Shown in pieces: positions 1 to 9,179 of a stretch of 34,949 bases of DNA. The translations under genes and the position numbers were made by a program. Each line of letters starts with the position of its first letter. The stretch's first letter is position 1. The notes beneath the pieces were generated by a model, which was not told where the DNA came from, did no database searches, and was given only the letters and a program-made list of their open reading frames with translations. The DNA lies in NCBI GenBank assembly GCA_030706145.1, contig JAUZPB010000040.1:1-34949 (forward strand). The letters are read 5' to 3'. The stretch comes from Bacteroidota bacterium (lineage in GTDB: Bacteria > Bacteroidota > Ignavibacteria > Ignavibacteriales > SURF-24).

Positions 1-369
1 ATCATAAAACAATACGACAAGGATATCAGTGTCAAACTAGATAGAAAGGAATTCTACCAGTGCTGCACACATATAGTCCGCAATGCCTGTGACGCTATGG
101 GTGAAGGAGGAAAGCTACTTATAACGACAAAGAACAGAAAGAACTTTGTTGATATTTCCTTTAAGGATAATGGCCCCGGAATTCCTGAGAGCATAAAAGA
201 TAAGATCTTTGATCCATTTATGTCACACGGAAAGACGGAAGGTACAGGTTTAGGACTATCTATAACAAAGAAGATAGTAGAAAACCACGGAGGAACAATT
301 AGTGTTGAAAGTGACCTTGGTGAAGGAGCAAACTTCATAATCACACTTCCTGCGGCACCTCTAGGTTAA
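1..369 (+). CDS. Histidine kinase, C-terminal ATPase domain (partial, 5' end outside window)
   Basis: The reading frame is open from base 1 to the stop and encodes 122 residues of a HATPase_c domain. The N-box helix is visible as HIVRNACDAM (residues about 24-33), the G1 box as DNGPGIP, and the G2 box as GTGLGLSI, followed by the typical end of the fold (NHGGTISVES...GANFIITLP). This is the ATP-binding half of a two-component sensor kinase, which phosphorylates its own histidine and then a response regulator. The sensor and dimerisation domains lie upstream of the window, so the signal cannot be judged. A strong terminator follows at 411-449, so the kinase is the last gene of its transcript. 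It could also be the kinase half of a hybrid protein, but nothing follows the ATPase domain. Confidence 0.9.
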   Translation: MIKQYDKDISVKLDRKEFYQCCTHIVRNACDAMGEGGKLLITTKNRKNFVDISFKDNGPGIPESIKDKIFDPFMSHGKTEGTGLGLSITKKIVENHGGTISVESDLGEGANFIITLPAAPLG

Positions 370-410
370 AGAAAAGCTTTCTTAAAAAAGAATTATCTTA
401 AATTTTAGAA

Positions 411-449
411 AAATGCCATTCTGCTTTTTGCAATGGCATTTCTTTTTTA
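411..449 (+). terminator. Rho-independent terminator after the histidine kinase
   Basis: A perfect 10-bp stem, AAATGCCATT (411-420) with AATGGCATTT (432-441), has an 11-nt loop and is followed by a T-rich tract (cttttttat). It ends the kinase transcript ahead of miaA. Confidence 0.85.
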
Positions 450-493
450 TCTTGATGCCTGTATTTTATGAATTTTTGAAAACTATACGTTAA

Positions 494-1399
494 ATGCAAT
501 ATAATTTAATTACAATACTTGGCCCTACGGCTGTAGGTAAGACATCACTTGCAGCACAACTTGCCTTTGAATTTCGGGGCGAAATAATCTCAGCTGATTC
601 AAGGCAGGTATATAAAGGGATGGATATTGGGACTGGCAAAGACCTGAAGGATTACTTCGTAGATGGAAAAGAAATACCATATCATATCATAGATATAATT
701 AGCCCCCAGGAAGAATTCAACCTTTTCTTATTTCTGAAGCATTTTTATAATTCTTTCAGAATAATAAAAGAAGACAATAAGGTCCCATTTTTAGTTGGCG
801 GCACCGGCTTATATCTTGATGCCGTGCTGCACAGCTACTCTCTTAAGGAGGTTCAGGACTTAAAGAGTTTTTCCTGGCTTAATGAGCTTTCTCTTGAGGA
901 GCTAAAAGAAAGGCTCTTAAAGCTTAATCCAAAGCTTCATAACACAACCGATATTCTAGATAAAGAAAGGATCATAAGTGCCATAATGATAGCCGAGGCT
1001 AAAGATGCCAACCTTTCCATAAAAAAAGAAAAGATCTCTTCTCTTGTTATAGGCATAAATGCCGACAGAAAGCTAGTAAAGGAAAGGATCACCAAAAGGT
1101 TAAAAGACAGGCTTAATGGCGGAATGATCGATGAGGTAAAGATGCTTATTGAAAGCGGTGTAAGCCATGAGAAACTAAGCTTCTTTGGCCTGGAATATAA
1201 GTTTGTCTCTCTTTACCTTCAAGGCCAGCTCAATTACAATGACATGTACCAGAAGCTAAATAGTTCAATTCACGATTTTGCTAAAAGGCAGATGACCTGG
1301 TTCAGAAAAATGGAGCGTGAAGGAATAAAGATCCACTGGATAGATGGACCTGATATTGAAAAGGCCAAAGAAATAATAATGAAATATTTTTCTATATAA
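494..1399 (+). CDS. miaA: tRNA dimethylallyltransferase MiaA
   Basis: MiaA transfers a dimethylallyl group from DMAPP to N6 of adenosine 37 in tRNAs that read UNN codons. The 301-residue length is normal for the family. Visible are the P-loop GPTAVGKT (residues 10-17), the SADSRQVYKGMDIGTGK segment that binds substrate and is diagnostic of MiaA, the GGTGLYLDA motif, and the C-terminal RQMTWFRK segment. The ATG at 494 has no obvious Shine-Dalgarno, as is common in Bacteroidota-like genomes. It follows the kinase terminator and runs 21 bp ahead of a glycosyltransferase, so the two may be co-transcribed. The family assignment is firm. Confidence 0.96.
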   Translation: MQYNLITILGPTAVGKTSLAAQLAFEFRGEIISADSRQVYKGMDIGTGKDLKDYFVDGKEIPYHIIDIISPQEEFNLFLFLKHFYNSFRIIKEDNKVPFLVGGTGLYLDAVLHSYSLKEVQDLKSFSWLNELSLEELKERLLKLNPKLHNTTDILDKERIISAIMIAEAKDANLSIKKEKISSLVIGINADRKLVKERITKRLKDRLNGGMIDEVKMLIESGVSHEKLSFFGLEYKFVSLYLQGQLNYNDMYQKLNSSIHDFAKRQMTWFRKMEREGIKIHWIDGPDIEKAKEIIMKYFSI

Positions 1400-1420
1400 A
1401 ACTAATCACACATAAAGTTA

Positions 1421-2857
1421 ATGACTGATTCTAAAATGAGCGCCGGCTTGTCTGCTGAGAACAATACTACAAACAATACCCCCCTGCCGCAAGAAGTAAC
1501 AAAGTATTTAAGAAAATATTCTCTTGAAAAGTGGCAGCTTGAAACAAGTGATACTTTTTCAGCTAAATCCCCTTTTGTTCACATGGCTGTTGTAATTCCT
1601 GCCATAATGGAATTTGAAAACATAAAAAGTCTTCTTCTTTCTTTAGCATCAAACGATCGCGAATGTTTCAGCAAAACAATCATAATTTTTGTTGTAAATA
1701 ACACCAGATCAGCTTCTGACGAAATAAAGACAAACAATTTGCATACGCTGGAATTTTTAAGGGAAATTATCTTTAACGCAAGCGCCACCAAAGATGGAAA
1801 ACCATGCTTTAATGATAATGCAGCTCTTACAGATATTCAAAAGGAAATTATCTCTTCAGGACTTCAGATAGGTCTTATTGATGCAAGCAGCAATCAGCTG
1901 GAACTACCGGAAAAAGATGGCGGTGTTGGACTTGCACGCAAACTTGGAATGGACATGGCATTAAGAATTTTTGATTATAATTTTTCGGGTAAAAAAATTC
2001 TTGTCTGTCTTGATGCCGACTGCACAGTTAGTAGAAATTATCTAAGTGAAATATATTCAGCTTTTCAAAAAAGAAAGCTTCAGGCTGCAGCCGTTAACTT
2101 CAGTCATGCTATAGATAAAATTGAAGGTGAGCATGCAGAGGCAATTATTTGCTACGAGATATTTTTAAGGTACTATGTTCTTGGCCTAACTTATGCACAC
2201 TCGCACTATGGATTTCATACAATTGGTTCAACCATGGCCTGTGACCATGAAAGTTACATAAAGGTTGAAGGAATGAACAAACGCAAAGCAGCAGAAGACT
2301 TCTACTTTATGGAAAAGTTAGCCAAAGTAGTACCAATTTCAAAAATAAATTCGACCTTTGTCTACCCTTCTCCAAGAGGTTCATGGCGTGTACCTTTTGG
2401 CACAGGGCAAAGAGTAAACAGGCATCTTTCGCACGTGCAAAATGAATATCTTCTTTATTCCCCAAAGTCATTCCATACCCTGAAACTTTGGCTTTCTGCA
2501 TACAACCTTCCAGAGGCGCAAAGTGCGAAGTTTTATTTAGAGGAAGCAAAAAAGATAAACAGCGCACTTTATGACTTCCTCATACATCAGAATTTTGAAA
2601 GAGATTATAGCCGGATAATTCAGAATGCAAAAAAACCTGAGCAGCTTCTTCGCCAGAAATCCTCATGGTTTGATGGATTCAGAACATTAAAGCTGATTCA
2701 CTATTTGCGGGATCATTCATTTGCAGATGAACCAATGTTTGATGCTTTAGGTGAAATATTCAGTCTGTGCGGAATTAAATTTCAATCTGGATCAAAAGGC
2801 ATAATTCCCCCATTAGAGATCCAGAAAAAATATCTAAAAGAAATGCTAAATGTTTAA
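1421..2857 (+). CDS. Glycosyltransferase family 2-like protein (GT-A fold)
   Basis: A 478-residue soluble protein. After about 45 leader residues it has a GT-A-like start (MAVVIPAIMEFENIKSLL) and, near residue 200, the strand LVCLDADC, whose D-A-D matches the metal and nucleotide-sugar binding DxD of family 2 transferases. Further on there is AAEDFYFMEKLAKV, resembling the ED-containing acceptor motif of these enzymes. No membrane segments were seen, so it probably works in the cytoplasm or at the membrane surface. Donor and acceptor cannot be told from the sequence. It starts 21 bp after miaA, with a weak ribosome site; an alternative start is Met6. The roughly 150-residue C-terminal region is helical and not recognised. 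It ends facing the VUT gene. Confidence 0.75.
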   Translation: MTDSKMSAGLSAENNTTNNTPLPQEVTKYLRKYSLEKWQLETSDTFSAKSPFVHMAVVIPAIMEFENIKSLLLSLASNDRECFSKTIIIFVVNNTRSASDEIKTNNLHTLEFLREIIFNASATKDGKPCFNDNAALTDIQKEIISSGLQIGLIDASSNQLELPEKDGGVGLARKLGMDMALRIFDYNFSGKKILVCLDADCTVSRNYLSEIYSAFQKRKLQAAAVNFSHAIDKIEGEHAEAIICYEIFLRYYVLGLTYAHSHYGFHTIGSTMACDHESYIKVEGMNKRKAAEDFYFMEKLAKVVPISKINSTFVYPSPRGSWRVPFGTGQRVNRHLSHVQNEYLLYSPKSFHTLKLWLSAYNLPEAQSAKFYLEEAKKINSALYDFLIHQNFERDYSRIIQNAKKPEQLLRQKSSWFDGFRTLKLIHYLRDHSFADEPMFDALGEIFSLCGIKFQSGSKGIIPPLEIQKKYLKEMLNV

Positions 2858-2884
2858 TTTAAGCCCAATCTTTGATGCAAAGTC

Positions 2885-2920
2885 AAAAAGCTACTACTGA
2901 GTTAAAAAGCTACTACTGAG
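2885..2920. repeat. Two-copy tandem duplication, 17-bp identical units at 19-bp spacing
   Basis: AAAAAGCTACTACTGAG occurs at 2885-2901 and again at 2904-2920. The second copy contains the end and stop codon of the VUT gene (minus strand), so the duplication adds an untranslated copy of the gene's tail after the stop. Confidence 0.9.
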
Positions 2921-3410
2921 CAAGTTCTTTTTTCTGTAATTTGTTCAGTAAAAGCGACCAGAGGAATCCACCAGATATCTTTGCAACAAATTGTCCGAGT
3001 ATAACCCAAGGCATTAGAGTGCCAAATGCTATCGTCGGAAACAATATTGAGTCGGCAAGTGAACTTGCAAGGTTTGAACCGTTAGAACGGATCATAAAGG
3101 ATCTTTTATGAAGCATAGAATAAGAGACGGCATCGACTAATGCAGCAAGAGCAAAAGAGATTACACTGGCAAGAGCAATGTTTCCTGCATTCCTGTTTAT
3201 CACGAATGTAATTGCTGAACCTGCTGCAATAAGCATGAACATCTTAAGCCACAGCTTATCATCCATCCACCTGTCATGAAGTTTGTCACGAAGTGTAAGA
3301 TCAAGTCCTATTAAAAAGAAAGCGTTGATCGGCGTAGAAATTGGGCCAAACCAGTAGACTGTCATGTTTGCAAGAACAACAGCAATCAAATAAGCAATTA
3401 CAGAAAACAT
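2913..3410 (-). CDS. VUT family membrane protein (YhhQ/DUF165-like, putative queuosine-precursor transporter)
   Basis: A 165-residue integral membrane protein with about five hydrophobic segments. The early motif INAFFLIGLDLTLRDKLHD, the charged middle and the late S-N-x-A-S-S-x-A-D-S segment are typical of the VUT family. The best-known member, YhhQ, takes up the queuosine precursors preQ0 and preQ1, but this protein is shorter than YhhQ (about 220 residues) and its substrate is unproven. Start ATG is preceded by AGGA. It lies downstream of the CDF transporter on the same strand with a gap of about 125 bp. The gene ends in two consecutive TAG codons inside a short tandem duplication. Confidence 0.72.
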   Translation of the reverse strand: MFSVIAYLIAVVLANMTVYWFGPISTPINAFFLIGLDLTLRDKLHDRWMDDKLWLKMFMLIAAGSAITFVINRNAGNIALASVISFALAALVDAVSYSMLHKRSFMIRSNGSNLASSLADSILFPTIAFGTLMPWVILGQFVAKISGGFLWSLLLNKLQKKELAQ

Positions 3411-3536
3411 TTTATCCTAAGAAAATTTAATAAGAGGTTGAAAATAAGGAATTAATATTAAAATAGAAAGACAGCTTTAAATGTCTATTTCAAAAATGAT
3501 GAATTCATAAAAGATGCCTTTCTAATGCTTCCTCTT

Positions 3537-4415
3537 TCAGGCTGGTTCTGCGTGAACAACAACTCTGCTGTTGTTTATCACGGTTTGAATTTTACCCTCA
3601 ACTTTATGCGAAACCTCATGAGCTTCATTTATAGTCATTGCAGGGTCGACGTGAATATTCATTTCTATGAGAACATCGGCACCTGAATTTCTGATCTTTA
3701 TATCATGAACAGCTGCAACCTCTGGTATGCCGGCTACAAGGTTTTCAATTTTCTCTTTTATACCTTTTGGTGCTTTATCCATAAGCACGTCAATTGTTCT
3801 TCTTCCAAGCATAACACTAATAAAGATAACTATCACAGCAACAATAAGAGCAGCAACAGAATCGGCATAGTGGAATCCATAAAGATATCCGCCCAGACCT
3901 ATCAGTACTACAAGAGAGCTGAAGATATCAGATGAGAAATGAAGCGCATCGGCTTCAAGGGCCTGACTATTATATTTTTTTGCAACTTTTTTTAGCGCTA
4001 TTGACCTTGAAATATCAATTACAATTGAAGTAAGGACGACAATAAAGCTCCATGTATTTACATCAACAGAGATACTCTTTACAGTAAAGCGTTCATAGAC
4101 TTCAAATATTATCCAAACGCACGTTATAAGAAGGAGGACTGTTTCAAAGAGAGCCGAAAGGTTCTCTGTTTTCCCATGTCCAAAATGGTGGTCCTCATCT
4201 GCAGGTTTTGCAGCATACCTGACTGCAAAAAAAGTAACTAGTGCTGCAATAAGATCCAGCGCCGAATGAGCAGCTTCTGATAAAATACCAAGACTGTTTG
4301 TAGAGACGCCTACTATTAGTTTAAAGAGTGTAAGGACAACTGCGGCAATAACTGATGTGAGTGCGACTCTGTTTTTTTCTTTTTCTGCTTTAGATCTAAA
4401 ATTTTCATTATTCAT
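3537..4415 (-). CDS. Cation diffusion facilitator family metal transporter
   Basis: This 292-residue protein has six predicted membrane segments and a C-terminal cytoplasmic ferredoxin-like domain, the usual CDF build for proton-driven metal export from the cytoplasm. The metal site is visible as H50-x3-D54 (HSALD) in the second membrane helix and a second HxxxD (HFSSD) in the fifth. The HD-HD set is the pattern known for zinc, cobalt and cadmium transporters rather than the DD-DD set of iron or manganese ones. The loop after helix 2 has HHFGHGK, another family hallmark. GGAG lies 12 nt before the ATG. It sits downstream of the clpB terminator, so it probably has its own promoter. Confidence 0.9.
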   Translation of the reverse strand: MNNENFRSKAEKEKNRVALTSVIAAVVLTLFKLIVGVSTNSLGILSEAAHSALDLIAALVTFFAVRYAAKPADEDHHFGHGKTENLSALFETVLLLITCVWIIFEVYERFTVKSISVDVNTWSFIVVLTSIVIDISRSIALKKVAKKYNSQALEADALHFSSDIFSSLVVLIGLGGYLYGFHYADSVAALIVAVIVIFISVMLGRRTIDVLMDKAPKGIKEKIENLVAGIPEVAAVHDIKIRNSGADVLIEMNIHVDPAMTINEAHEVSHKVEGKIQTVINNSRVVVHAEPA

Positions 4416-4536
4416 TTATTATTCAACTCCGGGGATAATTAGACAACCGGAACAGCAAGTTTAACTGTTTTTATTCTCAAATGCTATATGCTTATTTAAT
4501 TTTAAGTCAATTTTAAGAATTGGAATTTGCAGGAAT

Positions 4537-4583
4537 TTTTTTAATAAATAAAGGCAAAAGCCTTGTTGCGCTTTTGCCTTTTT
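4537..4583 (-). terminator. Rho-independent terminator after clpB
   Basis: An 11-bp perfect stem, AAAGGCAAAAG (4550-4560) with CTTTTGCCTTT (4571-4581), has a 10-nt loop. On the minus strand it is followed by an interrupted T/A tract. It separates clpB from the CDF gene. Confidence 0.8.
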
Positions 4584-4609
4584 ACATGCGGCGATTCTAT
4601 GATGGAATT

Positions 4610-7228
4610 TTATTGTTTTGTAAATTCAAGCCGGCCTCTGTTGCCTAAGGTCACCTTTATATGCTCTCCCGGAGCTATACCATCTACAAGCATCATCTGC
4701 GAAAGAGGATTTACAAGATAATTCTGAATTGTACGCTTTAGTGGTCTTGCTCCATAGGTAACATCATAGCCCAGCTGTGAAAGCCAGTCTTTTGATTCAT
4801 CATCTACTTCTAAGATGAGGTCCTTATCAAGAAGCATCTTTCTAACCTTCTCTAGCTGAATATCGACAATCTTTCTAAGTTCTGATTTCATCAGCGGCTT
4901 AAAGAGAACAATTTCATCGATCCTGTTCAAAAATTCAGGCCTTATCTGTTTCCTCAGCATTTCAACAAGTTTAATTCTAAGGTCATCAAGTATATAAGGA
5001 ATTTTATCCTCGGAGGCATTTTCCAGCTTTTCCTGGATCAGGTGTGAGCCGAGGTTTGATGTCATAATAATAATTGTATTTTTGAAGTTAACCGTTCTTC
5101 CCTGATTATCGGTAAGACGTCCTTCATCTAAGACCTGCAGAAGAATATTAAATACATCTGGATGTGCCTTTTCGATCTCATCTAGCAAGATAACAGAATA
5201 TGGCCTCCTGCGAACAGCTTCAGTAAGCTGCCCTCCCTCTTCATAGCCAACGTATCCCGGAGGTGCGCCAATAAGTCTTGAGGTTGAGAACTTCTCCATA
5301 TACTCCGACATATCGATCCTAACCATTGCGTGCTCATCGTCAAAAAGGAATTCAGCCAAAGCTCTTGCAAGTTCTGTCTTACCTACACCTGTAGTGCCCA
5401 AGAAGATGAATGATCCTATCGGCCTATTAACATCCTGCAGTCCAGTACGCGAGCGCCTTATGGCGTTTGCAACTGCGCTTACTGCATCATCCTGCCCAAC
5501 TATCCTTCTGTGGAGTTCATCTTCCATACGAATAAGTTTACTTCTTTCGCTCTCAAGCATTCTGCTTACAGGAATACCTGTCCATTTTGCAACTACTTCT
5601 GCAATATCTTCAGCATCGACCTCTTCTTTAAGCATCCTGTGCTGCTTCTGTATCTCGGCCAAAGATTCCGATTCCTGTTTTAAGCGTTTTTCAAGAGAAG
5701 CTATTGTACCATAGCGGAGCTCTGCAACTTTTCCCAAATCACTTTCACGTTCATAGTGCTCGGCCTGTGTCCTTGCATTTTCAATATCACTTTTCATTTT
5801 TTGTATCTGCTGGATCTTATCTTTTTCAAGTTTCCAGTGACTCTTCAGAACAGTACGTTCCTCATTAAGTTCTCGTATTTCCCTGCCCAAATCCTCAAGC
5901 CTTCTTGAAGATTCAGGGTCACGTTCACGCTCTAAGGCAACTCTTTCTATTTCAAGCTGCTTAATCTTTCTTTCAACCGTATCTAATTCCTCAGGCATAG
6001 AATCAATTTCTATTCTAAGTTTAGATGCAGCTTCATCAATTAAGTCGATTGCCTTATCAGGCAGGAACCTGTCTGCTATATATCTGTTTGAAAGCTGCAC
6101 GGCAGCAACAATAGCAGCATCTGTGATTCTAACGCCGTGGTGAACCTCGTAGCGCTCCTTAAGGCCCCTTAGGATTGATATTGCATCTTCCTCGTTAGGT
6201 TCGCCAACGAGTACAGGCTGGAAACGTCTTTCGAGTGCAGCATCTTTTTCTATATGCTTCTTATATTCATCTAGTGTAGTAGCACCAATTGCATGGAGTT
6301 CACCTCTAGCTAATGCTGGCTTAAGAATATTTGCAGCATCCATAGAGCCCTGAACGGCTCCGGCACCAACAAGCGTGTGAAGCTCATCAATGAACAAGAT
6401 TATCTCGCCATTTGAATCCTGCACTTCCTTAATTACTGCCTTTAGCCTTTCCTCGAACTGTCCTCTGAACTGTGTACCAGCAACCAGGGCGCCAAGGTCA
6501 AGAGCAACGATCTTTTTTGTCTTAAGATTTTCAGGAACATCTCCGCTTACAATTCTATGTGCAATTCCCTCGGCGATTGCAGTTTTTCCAACACCTGGAT
6601 CGCCAATTAAAACCGGGTTGTTTTTCGTTCGGCGTGAAAGTACCTGTAGTACTCTTCTTATTTCTTCATCACGGCCAATTACAGGATCAAGCTTTCCTGA
6701 ACGCGCTAGTTCATTTAAGTCACGCCCATATTTTTTTAGTGACTGATATGTATCCTCTGGGTTTTGAGATGTAACTCTCTGATTTCCGCGTATATCCTTT
6801 AGAGCAGCAAGTATAGTCTCCCTGTTTACTCCATTGTCTCTTATTAGTTGTCCTGCTCTGCCCTCTGAGGAGACCATAGCGATCAAAAGGTGCTCGGTCG
6901 ATACATATTCATCTTTGAGCTGTTTTGCTTCCTCAGAGGCCTCGTCGAGCATTCTGGCGGTAGTCTGTGAGAGCTGTTGGTTACCAACGGCTGCGCCAGA
7001 GACTTTGGGAAGCTTCTGGAGCATTTCATTTATTTTAAGTTTTATATGATTAATATTAACTTCAGCTTTTTTCAGGAAAGAAACAGCAATGCTGTTGTCA
7101 TCCTGAACCATTGCAGCAAGAAGGTGTTCTGGCTCAATGATCTGATTATTGTAGCTCTGAGCGATCTCCATTGAATTTTGGATAACCTCCTGAGCTTTTA
7201 CGGTAAGTTTGTTAAAATTAAAAGCCAT
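4610..7228 (-). CDS. clpB: ATP-dependent chaperone ClpB
   Basis: ClpB is a hexameric AAA+ disaggregase that pulls proteins out of aggregates together with DnaK. The 872 residues show the Clp N domain (about 1-145), the first AAA+ module with Walker A GDPGVGKT (about 209-216) and Walker [11 protein letters not shown], the long coiled-coil M domain (about 410-530, rich in Glu/Arg), and the second module with GTTGVGKT (about 610-617) and [14 protein letters not shown]. The M domain distinguishes ClpB from ClpA and ClpC. The gene is monocistronic. GGGGG lies 13 nt before the ATG. No CIRCE element was found upstream; a TATAATTG element at 7261-7268 on the minus strand is a weak -7 candidate. Confidence 0.97.
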   Translation of the reverse strand: MAFNFNKLTVKAQEVIQNSMEIAQSYNNQIIEPEHLLAAMVQDDNSIAVSFLKKAEVNINHIKLKINEMLQKLPKVSGAAVGNQQLSQTTARMLDEASEEAKQLKDEYVSTEHLLIAMVSSEGRAGQLIRDNGVNRETILAALKDIRGNQRVTSQNPEDTYQSLKKYGRDLNELARSGKLDPVIGRDEEIRRVLQVLSRRTKNNPVLIGDPGVGKTAIAEGIAHRIVSGDVPENLKTKKIVALDLGALVAGTQFRGQFEERLKAVIKEVQDSNGEIILFIDELHTLVGAGAVQGSMDAANILKPALARGELHAIGATTLDEYKKHIEKDAALERRFQPVLVGEPNEEDAISILRGLKERYEVHHGVRITDAAIVAAVQLSNRYIADRFLPDKAIDLIDEAASKLRIEIDSMPEELDTVERKIKQLEIERVALERERDPESSRRLEDLGREIRELNEERTVLKSHWKLEKDKIQQIQKMKSDIENARTQAEHYERESDLGKVAELRYGTIASLEKRLKQESESLAEIQKQHRMLKEEVDAEDIAEVVAKWTGIPVSRMLESERSKLIRMEDELHRRIVGQDDAVSAVANAIRRSRTGLQDVNRPIGSFIFLGTTGVGKTELARALAEFLFDDEHAMVRIDMSEYMEKFSTSRLIGAPPGYVGYEEGGQLTEAVRRRPYSVILLDEIEKAHPDVFNILLQVLDEGRLTDNQGRTVNFKNTIIIMTSNLGSHLIQEKLENASEDKIPYILDDLRIKLVEMLRKQIRPEFLNRIDEIVLFKPLMKSELRKIVDIQLEKVRKMLLDKDLILEVDDESKDWLSQLGYDVTYGARPLKRTIQNYLVNPLSQMMLVDGIAPGEHIKVTLGNRGRLEFTKQ

Positions 7229-7374
7229 TATATTTTTAGTACCCCCTAATTTTATATCGACAATTATACCATTTTAAACTTAAATGAGTTTCAAATCCTT
7301 TTGCGCCATATAGCTTTCCATTTGTGACGCCCATAAAATATTTAGCATACTATAATATTTACAAAGTTTATATG

Positions 7375-7390
7375 TGTTTCACGTGAAACA
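7375..7390. other. parS centromere site (ParB/Spo0J binding), copy 1
   Basis: TGTTTCACGTGAAACA, a perfect 16-bp palindrome that matches the conserved bacterial parS sequence. ParB loads here, spreads and, with ParA and SMC, segregates the chromosome origin. Confidence 0.93.
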
Positions 7391-7479
7391 TATATTTATG
7401 TTAAACATTAAACCCAAGCTAAACAATCCACATTCTTCGTACAAAAACAGAAGTATAAGTGACTAGGCTCAATACTCCT

Positions 7480-7519
7480 GGGAGGCAGAAAAATGTTGAA
7501 GGTCCGGATTTTGGTTTAG
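7480..7519 (+). other. Strong Shine-Dalgarno with an 8-codon ORF between two parS sites
   Basis: GGGAGG (7480-7485) lies 7 nt before an ATG (7493) that opens MLKVRILV and stops at 7519. Spacing is ideal and the signal is stronger than that of most genes nearby. It could be a leader peptide or simply chance; no downstream gene lies close enough to be an obvious target. Confidence 0.3.
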
Positions 7520-7639
7520 TGAAATTCATGTTTGTACATTTGGCCGATAATCTTTTGTAGTAAAGGTCCTTAAGTTAGTAGTTTAATTTGCACAAATTTC
7601 CAGAAGATGGCAATATTGCCTTTCAGATCTAAGTGCCTC

Positions 7640-7655
7640 TGTTTCACGTGAAACA
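7640..7655. other. parS centromere site, copy 2
   Basis: A second perfect copy of the 16-bp palindrome TGTTTCACGTGAAACA, 265 bp from copy 1 and about 150 bp ahead of mnmE. Confidence 0.93.
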
Positions 7656-7770
7656 TATTAGAGCTACTACCTTTTTTATAGAGGAATCTTTTTTAATGTG
7701 ATCAGTATGGCATTCCTGTTTACATGTTAGAAAACATGGGCTTATATGAGACTACGGGAACGGCTTTAAC

Positions 7771-7802
7771 ATTGAGTTTATAGAATTATATAACTAATTT
7801 TG
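7771..7802 (+). promoter_or_regulatory. Predicted Bacteroidota-type promoter of mnmE
   Basis: ATTG (7771-7774, three of four bases of the -33 TTTG box), a 20-bp spacer, then TAATTTTG (7795-7802), a full match to TAnnTTTG. Transcription would begin about 6-8 nt later, at or next to the ATG at 7809, which predicts a leaderless mRNA. Confidence 0.45.
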
Positions 7803-7808
7803 CATTCT

Positions 7809-9170
7809 ATGAAAAAATATGACAATGAGGATGTAATTGTTGCCCAGGCAACGCCAAATGGTGTAGGAGCAATCTCGGTTGTAAGGGTAAGCGGCCCTAA
7901 ATCTATAGAGATAGTCGACAGTGTTTTTTCGGGTAAAAAGAAGCTGATAGACTCACCGACACACACAATCCACTATGGGAATATCACAGGAGAAAATGGC
8001 CTTCTGATAGACGACGTGCTCGTTTCTGTCTTCAGGTCTCCTAACTCTTATACAGGAGAAGACAGCCTTGAGATCAGCACTCACGGCAACCCGCTTATCG
8101 TAGAAAAGCTGATAGGAAATCTACTCCGCAAAGGCATTAGACTGGCTGAGCCGGGTGAATTTACAAAGCGAGCCTTCCTTAACAACAGGCTCGATCTTAT
8201 CCAGGCAGAGGCCGTAGCGGACCTAATTAATGCCAGGACAGAAGCATCTATGCGTGGAGCCAGAAATCAGTTAGATGGACTTCTTTCCTCTAAAGTTGAC
8301 TCTCTTAGAAACAGACTCCTTAACTCTTCCTCTCTTATTGAACTGGAACTTGACTTTGCCGAGGAAGAGCTAGAGTTTATAGAAAACAGTGAACTTAGGA
8401 AAGCCATAGAAGAAATTAAGTCAGAGATAACTCTGCTTCTTAGATCCTTCTCCTTTGGTAGGGTCATCCGTGATGGAGTCAATGTTGCTCTTGTTGGGAA
8501 ACCTAACGTCGGGAAATCCTCGCTCCTTAACTACCTGCTTAAAGAGTCGAGGGCAATTGTAAGTGAGATACCAGGAACTACAAGGGATGTAATTCGTGAG
8601 GACCTGAACATAGATGGATTTCTTTTCCGCCTTTTTGATACAGCTGGACTTAGGCTTACTGAAGACAAAATTGAAAAAGAAGGTGTGCAAAGAAGCCGCC
8701 TTGCTGTAAAAGATGCCGACCTTGTGGTTTTAATTTCCGATGTGGAAACGGGCTTTTCAAAAGAATTGTTCTCTGAACTATGCACACTTACAGATGAAAA
8801 AAGAATAATAAAACTTGTTAACAAGATAGATATAAAGCACGATCCTGACCTAAAGGCAGACAGCTATGTTTCTGCAAGAACCGGAGAAGGAATAGACAAA
8901 CTCCTTGAGACACTAAAAAGTAGAGCCATGGGTGATTCCGGTTATAATGAAAAGACTGCAATTGTTACAAACATTCGCCACTACTATGCTCTTAAAAAGG
9001 CAGTAGAGTTTTTAGAGAACGCTATAATTTCTGTTTCACAGAGGTTAAGCGGCGAGTTTATTGCGGTCGACCTTAGAAATGCCATTGATAGTTTATCTGA
9101 GATAATCGGGCAGTTAACCTCGGAAGATGTGCTAAATAATATATTCTCCAGGTTCTGTATCGGGAAATAA
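7809..9170 (+). CDS. mnmE: tRNA uridine-5-carboxymethylaminomethyl modification GTPase MnmE
   Basis: With MnmG, MnmE installs the cmnm5 group on wobble U34 of certain tRNAs, using a folate-bound one-carbon unit, GTP hydrolysis and potassium. The 453 residues contain the N-terminal tetrahydrofolate-binding domain (DVIVAQATPNGVGAISVVRVSG), the helical domain, an inserted Ras-like G domain with GKPNVGKS (about 229-236), DTAG and NKID, and the C-terminal FCIGK, whose cysteine is invariant. I chose the ATG at 7809; the in-frame TTG at 7800 adds three residues but overlaps the predicted -7 element. No Shine-Dalgarno is present, in line with a leaderless start. parS sites flank it on both sides, and mnmG follows after 109 bp. 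Confidence 0.96.
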   Translation: MKKYDNEDVIVAQATPNGVGAISVVRVSGPKSIEIVDSVFSGKKKLIDSPTHTIHYGNITGENGLLIDDVLVSVFRSPNSYTGEDSLEISTHGNPLIVEKLIGNLLRKGIRLAEPGEFTKRAFLNNRLDLIQAEAVADLINARTEASMRGARNQLDGLLSSKVDSLRNRLLNSSSLIELELDFAEEELEFIENSELRKAIEEIKSEITLLLRSFSFGRVIRDGVNVALVGKPNVGKSSLLNYLLKESRAIVSEIPGTTRDVIREDLNIDGFLFRLFDTAGLRLTEDKIEKEGVQRSRLAVKDADLVVLISDVETGFSKELFSELCTLTDEKRIIKLVNKIDIKHDPDLKADSYVSARTGEGIDKLLETLKSRAMGDSGYNEKTAIVTNIRHYYALKKAVEFLENAIISVSQRLSGEFIAVDLRNAIDSLSEIIGQLTSEDVLNNIFSRFCIGK

Positions 9171-9179
9171 GATAATTGA

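Larger units (their letters stand above)
7229..7808. other. Intergenic region between divergent clpB and mnmE, carrying two parS sites
   Basis: About 580 bp without a conventional gene. It holds two perfect parS palindromes (7375-7390, 7640-7655), an 8-codon ORF with a strong ribosome site (7480-7519), and the predicted mnmE promoter at its right end. I looked for DnaA-box clusters and AT-rich 13-mers and saw no convincing replication origin. Confidence 0.7.

Noticed and set aside
2431-2442. GCACGTGC as a possible fourth parS site
   Set aside because: Only the central CACGTG is shared; the flanks do not match and it lies in a coding region.
5394-5714. Long open frames antisense to clpB (also 6390-6746)
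   Set aside because: They mirror the codons of a highly conserved gene and have no ribosome sites or recognisable domains.
7241-7290. TATAAT with an upstream TTGAAA before clpB as a sigma-70 promoter
   Set aside because: The spacer is about 20 bp and no heat-shock element (CIRCE or similar) accompanies it; too weak to list.
7280-7310. tRNA-like T-arm sequence GTTTCAAATCC
   Set aside because: No acceptor stem, anticodon arm or D arm can be built around it.
7470-7486. CTCC-TG-GGAG as a hairpin hiding the mini-ORF ribosome site
   Set aside because: A two-base loop cannot close, so the stem is not realistic.
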